48,526 bases of DNA from assembly GCA_019313695.1 (NCBI GenBank), contig JAFDAS010000012.1:1-48526 (forward strand), in the 5' to 3' direction. Shown piece by piece: positions 40,224 through 46,558 of this stretch. Every line of letters starts with the position of its first letter. Position 1 is the first letter of the stretch. The notes beneath the pieces are model-generated. The model had not been told where the DNA came from. It saw only the letters and a list, made by a program, of their open reading frames with translations, and made no database searches. A program made the position numbers and the translations under genes. The stretch is from Deltaproteobacteria bacterium. Its GTDB lineage: Bacteria > Desulfobacterota > Syntrophia > Syntrophales > UBA2210.

Positions 40224-40997
40224 TTAGCCTTCAGCCTTTTCTATATAGGCATAGGCATTGTGATTGTGTATGCTTTCCATGTTTTCCGCTTCTATGCTGT
40301 ACCATATGAAGTTATGATTTTTGTTGATCTTCACCGCGACGGCCCGTACAACATCTTCCACGAACATCGGATTCTCATAGGCCTTCTCTGTTACATATTT
40401 TTCATCCGCCCTTTTGAGGAGTGAAAAAATCTCGCTGCTCGCCGATTCTTCCACCAGCCGGATGATGTCTTCTATCCAGAAAAATTTTTTAAATCTCAGT
40501 TTGAGCCTTACGACACTTCTCTGATTGTGTGCGCCCATGTTGCTTATTTCCTTTGAACAGGGGCACACCGTTGTGACCGGGACGGTAATGCCGACGAGAA
40601 AGTCATTCTTTTCGCCGTTATTTTCACCGCATAAAGAACATCGGTATTCCATAAGGCTTTTTGCATTCGAGACAGGCGCGGTCTTTTCCACGAAGTATGG
40701 AAAGCTTATCTCGATATGGGCGGATTCGGCGTTGAGTTTTTCCTTCATCTTGCACAGGATCTTCTGAAAGGTCTTTATGTTGATCTGGCCTCTGTATTCA
40801 TTCAAGATCTCGACAAAGCGGCTCATGTGTGTTCCCTTGAAACGGTGCGGGAGATTGACGTACATATTTATGGTGGCATTGACGTGCTGTGTCCCGTTTG
40901 CCTTGTCGAGGACTATGATGGGGTATTTTATCCCTTTTACACCCACCTTCTGTATGTCTATGTTCCTGTGATCTTTCAGGTTTTGTATGTCTACCAT
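40224..40997 (-). CDS. folE2: GTP cyclohydrolase IB (FolE2)
   Basis: A 257-residue FolE2/MptA-family cyclohydrolase, converting GTP to 7,8-dihydroneopterin triphosphate, the first step of folate (and queuosine) synthesis. Family motifs are NLPHRFKGTHMSRFVEIL, the central ITVPVTTVCPCSKEIS with the catalytic Cys, GAHNQRSVV and the C-terminal NPMFVEDVVRAVA and NHNFIWYSIEAENMESIHNHNAYA. It lies 20 bp downstream of the PTPS-type gene on the same strand, so the two pterin steps are co-transcribed. Confidence 0.96.
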   Translation of the reverse strand: MVDIQNLKDHRNIDIQKVGVKGIKYPIIVLDKANGTQHVNATINMYVNLPHRFKGTHMSRFVEILNEYRGQINIKTFQKILCKMKEKLNAESAHIEISFPYFVEKTAPVSNAKSLMEYRCSLCGENNGEKNDFLVGITVPVTTVCPCSKEISNMGAHNQRSVVRLKLRFKKFFWIEDIIRLVEESASSEIFSLLKRADEKYVTEKAYENPMFVEDVVRAVAVKINKNHNFIWYSIEAENMESIHNHNAYAYIEKAEG

Positions 40998-41017
40998 TCT
41001 TATCTGTGCCTTTGCCG

Positions 41018-41398
41018 TTACGAACTCGAGCGACTTTTTGTATATACTGCCTTCGAACCTTCAGATTCCCATACCGCGATACGGGATATCTTCAACCCCA
41101 TTGCAGATGTATTTCCTTCCAGCCTGTCATATATAAATCTGGCGATGTTTTCCGATGTAGGCACTGTGTTTTTAAAAGCAGGAAGATTGTTGAGGAACGT
41201 ATGGTCCAGATCTTCAAGGATTTCATTCACCCATTTCTTCAATACCCTGAAATCCAGAACGAGACCATCCGCGTTCAGTTCTTCGGATGCGACGGTGGCC
41301 TCAACCTTGAAATTGTGTCCGTGGAGCTCCTCGCGTTCGCTACCGATGTCCAGAGTATGCGCGGCGGAAAATGTTTTTTTTACTGTAATTTCATACAT
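41018..41398 (-). CDS. 6-pyruvoyl-tetrahydropterin synthase homologue, PTPS-III type
   Basis: A 126-residue PTPS/QueD-fold enzyme. Zinc ligands are His14 (SAAHTL) and His26/His28 (LHGHNF). QueD has Cys four residues before the HGH; here the segment is REELHGH, with Arg22 at the Cys position and Glu23 next. The ExxHGH pattern is the mark of PTPS-III, which replaces dihydroneopterin aldolase (FolB) by releasing 6-hydroxymethyl-dihydropterin. It directly precedes folE2 in the operon, matching that role. LDHTFLN and WESEGSKAVY are also conserved. A QueD function is less likely because the catalytic Cys is missing. Confidence 0.85.
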   Translation of the reverse strand: MYEITVKKTFSAAHTLDIGSEREELHGHNFKVEATVASEELNADGLVLDFRVLKKWVNEILEDLDHTFLNNLPAFKNTVPTSENIARFIYDRLEGNTSAMGLKISRIAVWESEGSKAVYTKSRSSS

Positions 41399-41492
41399 AT
41401 TGCCATGTCCTGATAAATCCTTTGAAAAAATTAGACGGGATTAACAAGATATTCAGGATTGTAATCATCTGAATTTATTCTGTCAACATCTG

Positions 41493-42221
41493 CTACAGAA
41501 ACCGGGTTATATCCGCGGCCTTTTCAATAATCAGGTCCGCGCCCGCCTCGCGAAGAGCGGCGGCTTCTGAGTGTCCTGTCAATACGCCTATGGTGTACAC
41601 CCCGACATCCTTCCCCACAGTGATGTCCATGGGATGATCTCCCACCATTGCCGCAGATCTTGCGTCTGTGTCCAGCGCGTCAAGTGCAGTCAAAAGGTGA
41701 TCCGGATGCGGTTTTACCCTTGTGGTAAATTCCCTGGTGATCACGACGTCACAACAGGAATCTATATCGGGGAATATCTGTCTTATCGCGTCCATACAGT
41801 TTCTTGTCACAATGCCGATCTTTATGTGTCGTCTTCTCAGCTCATGCAGCATGTCTTCTGTTCCCGTGAACAGCTTACCCTCTTTCGATCCTTCGGTCTC
41901 TATATTGCTTATAAGCCTGTGCGACCTGTTGAAAAATTCGATTTCTCTGCCGGGGTTGTTCTCGGAGATGAGATTTTTCCCCGCTTCGATCATTTCCAGC
42001 ACATAGAGGACTTCCATGCCGTTCGAAGGTTTGCAATAATCGGCCATGAGGCCCAAGACGGCCCTGCGCATCTGGATGAAGTCTATGTTCAGTTCGGCCA
42101 ACGTGCCGTCAAAATCGAACAGGACGGCCTTTAGTAAGTTAGGGATTATTTTCTGCGTTTTTCTGGCAGAAAATAATTTTGTTAACGCACTTGTCCCGTT
42201 TATCGGGGACATGGGTCTCAT
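41493..42221 (-). CDS. HAD-family phosphatase (phosphoglycolate phosphatase-like)
   Basis: A HAD hydrolase with motif I LFDFDGTLAEL, motif II IVTRN, motif III lysine in TRVKPHPDHL and motif IV MVGDHPMD, with an alpha-helical cap between I and II. About 33 residues precede the motif I strand, and that stretch is encoded over a perfect 12-bp hairpin (42145-42177). The annotated ATG overlaps the upstream aminotransferase stop (TAATG), but the true start could be later; no other good start is obvious. Being next to folate genes, it might dephosphorylate a pterin or glycolate-type metabolite. The substrate is unknown. Confidence 0.82.
   Translation of the reverse strand: MRPMSPINGTSALTKLFSARKTQKIIPNLLKAVLFDFDGTLAELNIDFIQMRRAVLGLMADYCKPSNGMEVLYVLEMIEAGKNLISENNPGREIEFFNRSHRLISNIETEGSKEGKLFTGTEDMLHELRRRHIKIGIVTRNCMDAIRQIFPDIDSCCDVVITREFTTRVKPHPDHLLTALDALDTDARSAAMVGDHPMDITVGKDVGVYTIGVLTGHSEAAALREAGADLIIEKAADITRFL
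42145..42177. repeat. Perfect 12-bp hairpin in the HAD gene 5' region
   Basis: ATTATTTTCTGC (42145-42156) and GCAGAAAATAAT (42166-42177) flank a 9-nt loop. It lies within the first 33 codons of the HAD frame, where no homology exists. There is no T-run, so it is not a classical terminator. It may be leader structure or an inserted repeat. Confidence 0.7.
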
Positions 42222-43366
42222 TATGCAAAATCCTTCAGATATCGTTCTATCCTGTCGATGCCCTCCCCTATGTTTTCCATGGAGTTCGCGTATGAAAACC
42301 TGAGATACCCTTCGCAGTTCTTCCCGAAGTCGATGCCGGGTGTGACGCCGACATGGGCCTTTTCAAGGATATCGAAAGCCATTTCGTAGGAATTTGTGGA
42401 GAATGCCTTGATATTCCCCAGTATGTAAAACGCCCCTGTCGGTTCCACAGCAATGCCAAGCCCTATCTCACGGAGGCGCTTTATGATGAATTTTCTCCTT
42501 TCGTTGAAAATATCCCTCATACGAACCGCGTCGCTCTCCGCCTCCCGGAGAGCCGCTACCCCTCCCCACTGTACAAAGGAGTTTGCGGAGATAAAGAAGT
42601 TCTGCTGAATCTTCTGCATGGGCCTTATGTATTCTTTCGGCGCGATGAGATATCCCAGTCTCCATCCGGTCATGGCATACGCCTTGGAAAATCCATTCAG
42701 CACGAAGGCGTTATCGGTGAATTCAAGGATGGAATGTTCCTGATTTTCTTCGTAGGCAAGGCCGTGATATATCTCATCTGAGATTACGGGGATTCCGTGT
42801 GATGTTATCTCCGACATCATTTCGGGACTTAGGAGATTGCCGGTCGGGTTGGAAGGAGAATTGATCATGATCCCCTTTGTCCTGGGGGTTATCTTTTCCA
42901 TGATACCTTCCGGTGTATACTGAAAACCATTCTCTTCAAAGACGTTAACACGGGCAGGAACGCCTTCGAAAAAACTGATATAATTTGGGTAGCACGCATA
43001 ATGCGGGTCGGATATTATTACCTCGTCGCCCTTTTCGATGAGCGCGGAGAAGAGCAGAAACATGGCGGGCGAGGTTCCTGAGGTTACGATGATCTGATCC
43101 GGCGAGATATTCACACCATACTTCGTGAAATAATGTTCGCAGATGGCTTCCCTCAATTCTATCAGTCCGAGGCTGTGCGCGTAGTGTGTCTTTCCATCCC
43201 TGATGGCCCTGCAGCATGCTTCGTTTATGCACTCAGGCGTATCAAAGTCCGGTTCCCCGACCTCCATGTGAATAATATCCTTTCCACTTCTTTCCATTTC
43301 CTGGGCTTTTTCAAGGATATCCATAACAATAAAAGGGGGGATTTCAGATGCTCTCTTTGTAACCAT
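42221..43366 (-). CDS. Class I/II PLP-dependent aminotransferase
   Basis: A 381-residue aspartate-aminotransferase-fold enzyme. Key parts are MEVGEPDFDTPECI, YAHSLGLIELREAIC, TSGTSPAMFLLFSALI, SDPHYACYPNYI, MINSPSNPTGNLLSPE, SDEIYHGLAY, the PLP lysine in GFSKAYAMTGWRLGY and the substrate Arg in LRFSYANS. The ATG at 43366 with GGAGAGACCC is preferred over a TTG four codons earlier. It overlaps the HAD gene by one base. It could act on an aromatic or branched-chain amino acid; the sequence does not settle this. Confidence 0.9.
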   Translation of the reverse strand: MVTKRASEIPPFIVMDILEKAQEMERSGKDIIHMEVGEPDFDTPECINEACCRAIRDGKTHYAHSLGLIELREAICEHYFTKYGVNISPDQIIVTSGTSPAMFLLFSALIEKGDEVIISDPHYACYPNYISFFEGVPARVNVFEENGFQYTPEGIMEKITPRTKGIMINSPSNPTGNLLSPEMMSEITSHGIPVISDEIYHGLAYEENQEHSILEFTDNAFVLNGFSKAYAMTGWRLGYLIAPKEYIRPMQKIQQNFFISANSFVQWGGVAALREAESDAVRMRDIFNERRKFIIKRLREIGLGIAVEPTGAFYILGNIKAFSTNSYEMAFDILEKAHVGVTPGIDFGKNCEGYLRFSYANSMENIGEGIDRIERYLKDFA

Positions 43367-43402
43367 GGGTCTCTCCAATTCTTTGTTTTCAGGATGGGGA
43401 AG

Positions 43403-44260
43403 TTACCTGTCCTGTAGAATCTTGTCAAGGAGTTTAGAGCGCCTTTTGAGGTTTCCCGTAAGATAATCGGGGTGCAGCACTCTGGTGATGATTTTTTGTG
43501 GGTGTATCTGAGGAGGTTTAAAGTCAAAGACTATTTCGAGGAAAGACATGATGATGTTAAATGTGGCCCCCCACAGGATCTCTTCTTTTCCATCATTGTC
43601 TTCATGTATCAGACAGGGGAATTTCCACCCAGTTTCCGTTTCGTCCGCGGGAGAATAGATGGAAAAAAAACCATAATTATCTTCATTGCAAAACGCCTCC
43701 AGGGGTATCTCTACGATCTTGTCCACCTCCCGGTTGGGGTGAAAGTTCCATTTTTTTTCAACTAGTCCCACCACGGGAAAGATTGTTTTTGTAAACAGGC
43801 GAAGACTGTAAGGGGGGAGGGGACCCAGAAACCGGATATTGAAAGGACTGAGTCTAATCTCTTCCCATGATTCTCTCACAGCGTTGGCGAGGAAGAGGGT
43901 TATGCTGTCGAACGCCGCGTCCCCCCTTTTCCGGGCGTACATCAGGGCGTCTCCGTTCAGAATGGAGGGGCACAGGCGGACAATGAAAAATCTCAGGAAG
44001 CGATCCAGAAAGGGCTCCAGTTTTCCTCCCGGTCCGCTCAGATCTCCGGACTGCGAAACGGCGGCTGATCTCTTGCTCAACAGGAATACAAACTCACCCT
44101 TGTCCGTTGATTGACCTGTTTTAAAGAAAAGAGGGATTAATACTCCGGCTTCAAGCCATTTTTCATGTCTTCCATCCTGTCCGCCGGTCCTTTCATGGTA
44201 GTTGATTTCGGCTGTTCCCAGTCGCTCTACTATCTGTCTGATGATGGCATCTTTGTTCAT
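43403..44260 (-). CDS. Nudix hydrolase with an interrupted Nudix box
   Basis: A 285-residue protein with the two halves of a Nudix motif: SGPGGKLE (75-82) and REsWEE in NAVRESWEEIRLSP (about 127-139). In canonical boxes these are only about ten residues apart; here some 46 residues separate them, including DRFLRFFIVRLCPSILNGDALMYARKRGD. The core strands around (FVFLLSKRSAAVSQSGDLSGPGG) resemble CoA-pyrophosphatase (NudL)-type enzymes, whose substrate loop lies near this box. Start is ATG at 44260 rather than a GTG three codons earlier. Activity is plausible because both catalytic Glu residues are present. Confidence 0.75.
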   Translation of the reverse strand: MNKDAIIRQIVERLGTAEINYHERTGGQDGRHEKWLEAGVLIPLFFKTGQSTDKGEFVFLLSKRSAAVSQSGDLSGPGGKLEPFLDRFLRFFIVRLCPSILNGDALMYARKRGDAAFDSITLFLANAVRESWEEIRLSPFNIRFLGPLPPYSLRLFTKTIFPVVGLVEKKWNFHPNREVDKIVEIPLEAFCNEDNYGFFSIYSPADETETGWKFPCLIHEDNDGKEEILWGATFNIIMSFLEIVFDFKPPQIHPQKIITRVLHPDYLTGNLKRRSKLLDKILQDR

Positions 44261-44316
44261 GCAACACACTCAAAGGTTACAGGAAGGATCGCTTCCTTCG
44301 CTCAAGACGACTGAAT

Positions 44317-44586
44317 TCATTCCGAAGAGGTCTCTATTCCGTCATCTTCCTCTATGTCTATGCCTTCGTGATAGAGGGGCATTTTGCACCTGGCGCAGAG
44401 GGGAAGCTCCTGAAGTCTGTCCTCCGGTATGCGATTCTTGGCTCCGCAGAGGAGGCACTTCACTATGAGTTCATCCAGCAGGAACCCGCATCTGCCACAG
44501 GCAGGCCGGTCTTTCAGTCGATTACGGAATATACGGTTTTTTTGTCCGCATCTGAGACAACGGACAATAAAGCAGTTCTGGAGCAT
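44317..44586 (-). CDS. Twin zinc-ribbon protein
   Basis: An 89-residue protein with two copies of one zinc ribbon: VRCLRCGQKNRIFRNRLKDR-PACGRCG (Cys10, 13, 30, 33) and VKCLLCGAKNRIPEDRLQEL-PLCARCK (Cys44, 47, 64, 67), then an acidic tail. Each copy resembles the N-terminal zinc ribbon of thioredoxin 2 (CxxCGxxNRVP...CxxC), but no thioredoxin domain is attached. It probably binds protein or nucleic acid. It lies between kdsD and the Nudix gene on the same strand. Its function is unknown. Confidence 0.8.
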   Translation of the reverse strand: MLQNCFIVRCLRCGQKNRIFRNRLKDRPACGRCGFLLDELIVKCLLCGAKNRIPEDRLQELPLCARCKMPLYHEGIDIEEDDGIETSSE

Positions 44587-44653
44587 TCGGATTCATGTCC
44601 ATGTCTGTTGGTGAGCAGGATCTGTACCACACGCGGCTTCCATATCTGTTCTG

Positions 44654-45637
44654 TCAAGATATGGAAATCTTTATGGTGCCGCCTCTTCCCAATATATCAT
44701 GAAGATGGACATATCCTTCAAGGTGCCCATCCTTGTCTATTGTGGCCAATGTGGTGATCTCATCCTTTTGCATGATTTCTATGGTTTGCGCCAGAGATGC
44801 GCCGGGATCAACTGTCCTGGGCTTTATTGTCATCAGGTCATCCACGAGTTTTTCCTTGAACTCTGTTTTTTTCCTGATATGCCGCCTCAGATCCCCGTCG
44901 GTCAGGATACCCAGGAGGTGATTTTCTCTGTCCGTTATAAATATAAAACCAAAGTTCTTCCTGTCCATCTCTTCAATGGCTCTGAGCGCAGGCGTTCCAA
45001 AGAGTACCCTTGGGATGTTATCGCCCCCGATCATGGCATCCCTCACTTTTGCCATCAGTCTTTGTCCGAGGTGGCCGCCGGGATGAAATTTGTAGAAATC
45101 GCTTTTGGTAAACCCCATTTTTTTGACAAGGGCAACGGCCAGGGCATCTCCCATGGCCAGCGCGGCGGTAGTGCTTGATGTGGGTGCAAGACCGAAGGGG
45201 CATGCCTCCCTGTCCACGCTTACGTCTATAACCACGTCGCTGTTTTTGGCAAGGGTTGAGTCCATATTGCCGGTAAAGGCGATAAGGGACAGCCCAATGT
45301 CCTTCACACCCAGGATAAGTGTGTTCAACTCACTCGTTTCACCGCTGTTGGATATGGCCAGCATCACATCATCCCTGGTCACGATGCCGAGATCTCCATG
45401 TAATCCCTCTACCGGATGAAGGAAGATAGCGGGTGTCCCTGTGCTTGTCAGGGTCGCCACTATCTTCTTTCCCACGAGACCGGATTTTCCGATTCCCGTA
45501 ACGATTACACGGCCTTTAGCCTCATATATAATCTCGACGGCCCTGGAAAAACCGGCGCCAATTCTGTCGATAAGCTTCAAGATGCTTTCCGCCTCTATCC
45601 TGAGGACTTCTTTTGCCTGTTTTTCTGAATCTGTCAT
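44654..45637 (-). CDS. kdsD: Arabinose-5-phosphate isomerase (KdsD/KpsF)
   Basis: A 327-residue enzyme with a SIS domain (about 30-170: VIVTGIGKSGLVGKKIVATLTSTGTPAIFLHPVEGLHGDLG, ISNSGETSEL, PTSSTTAALAMGDALAVAL) and two CBS domains (about 200-325: VLFGTPALRAIEEMDRKNFGFIFI, LLGILTDGDLRRHI). It interconverts ribulose-5-phosphate and arabinose-5-phosphate for KDO, the core sugar of lipopolysaccharide. FHPGGHLGQRL is a KdsD signature. The HPVEGLHGDLG segment holds catalytic residues. Supports a Gram-negative envelope. Confidence 0.95.
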   Translation of the reverse strand: MTDSEKQAKEVLRIEAESILKLIDRIGAGFSRAVEIIYEAKGRVIVTGIGKSGLVGKKIVATLTSTGTPAIFLHPVEGLHGDLGIVTRDDVMLAISNSGETSELNTLILGVKDIGLSLIAFTGNMDSTLAKNSDVVIDVSVDREACPFGLAPTSSTTAALAMGDALAVALVKKMGFTKSDFYKFHPGGHLGQRLMAKVRDAMIGGDNIPRVLFGTPALRAIEEMDRKNFGFIFITDRENHLLGILTDGDLRRHIRKKTEFKEKLVDDLMTIKPRTVDPGASLAQTIEIMQKDEITTLATIDKDGHLEGYVHLHDILGRGGTIKISIS

Positions 45638-45658
45638 TTGAAAAATACCTTACGAAAA

Positions 45659-45681
45659 GACTTTTTACGAATGCATCAAGG
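45659..45681. repeat. Solo end of a family 1 repeat
   Basis: GACTTTTTACGA (45659-45670) plus ATGCATCAAGG matches the right end of full copies (for example 26731-26751), but no left end is found nearby, only the short ACGAAAAGAC just before it. It is a truncated or decayed copy. Confidence 0.6.
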
Positions 45682-45759
45682 ATTATCTCCTTACTCCCGC
45701 TCCCGCACTATATATCAACAAGCAAACAATCGCAAGATGCTGTGTCATGCCAACGACAC

Positions 45760-45832
45760 TCTGTCATTTCGAAGGAGTTTTCACGACTGAGAAATCCTGG
45801 ATTTCTCCCTGCGGTCGAAAGGACATTTCTTG
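45760..45832. repeat. Third hairpin repeat type downstream of nrdG
   Basis: GAGAAATC (45789-45796) pairs perfectly with GATTTCTC (45800-45807) across a 3-nt loop. The outer parts TGTCATTTCGA (about 45760-45770) and TCGAAAGGACA (about 45816-45826) are partly complementary. It is located between nrdG and kdsD and could also terminate nrdG transcripts, though there is no T-run. Confidence 0.6.
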
Positions 45833-45864
45833 ATTGACACGACAGTAGAGGCCTTTTGCAGACT

Positions 45865-46554
45865 CTATCGGATGATGACGGATTGCACCAGCTTTTCCAG
45901 TGTTTCCTTTATATTGTGGATTTTTTCATCGGTAAGGGTGCCTTCGCTCATGAACCCGGGGTCCAGGGTCTTTGAGGGCACAAATTTTTGCAGTACATGG
46001 CATCCGGCCCCACCCGTGAGCATTCCTACCTTTTCCATATCTCTTTCTGTCAGAAGGGATTTTACAAGGGTTGTCCTGAATTCATAGTCGATGCCGGAGT
46101 CCATTATCAGTTTTATGCTCGCCGCGATATCTTCAGTGGCTATGGAGGATCCGGTAACTTTTCCATATTTTACGAGGGGTGCCTTGACGTCCATGGCTAT
46201 ATAATCCAAAAGCTTATCATCGATCAGTTTCCTCAGGACCTCTGGAAACGATCCATTTGTATCAATCTTGACCATATAGTCCAGCGATCTTATCCGCTTT
46301 ATAAATTCAATAAGATCGGGTTGTAATGTGGGTTCACCTCCGGTGATGTTTACAGCGTCAAGCTTGCCCCTCCGCTTTTCGAGAAAGGCGAAGACTTCAT
46401 CATCTGTCAGGGTTTTTCTAAACAGAGAGGGATCCACAAGCTCCGGATTGTGACAGTACGGGCATCTGAAATTACATCCCTGTGTGAATACAGTGGCACA
46501 TATCCTGCCTGGATAATCGATGAGAGAGAACCGCTGTATGTCTCCGATCTTCAC
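45865..46554 (-). CDS. nrdG: Anaerobic ribonucleotide reductase-activating protein NrdG
   Basis: A 229-residue radical SAM activase. The cluster motif CNFRCPYCHNPELV (Cys27, 31, 34) is preceded by the typical FSLIDYPGRICATVFTQG, and INITGGEPTLQ-like VNITGGEPTL binds SAM. It generates the glycyl radical on NrdD. Start is GTG at 46554, four bases after the NrdD stop, so the two are tightly linked. It corresponds to the longer NrdG/PflA-like group found in many anaerobes. Confidence 0.93.
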   Translation of the reverse strand: MKIGDIQRFSLIDYPGRICATVFTQGCNFRCPYCHNPELVDPSLFRKTLTDDEVFAFLEKRRGKLDAVNITGGEPTLQPDLIEFIKRIRSLDYMVKIDTNGSFPEVLRKLIDDKLLDYIAMDVKAPLVKYGKVTGSSIATEDIAASIKLIMDSGIDYEFRTTLVKSLLTERDMEKVGMLTGGAGCHVLQKFVPSKTLDPGFMSEGTLTDEKIHNIKETLEKLVQSVIIR

Positions 46555-46558
46555 CAGA

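Noticed and set aside
41018-41398. QueD (6-carboxy-tetrahydropterin synthase)
   Set aside because: The catalytic Cys before HGH is replaced by Arg with an adjacent Glu, and the neighbour is folE2, favouring PTPS-III.
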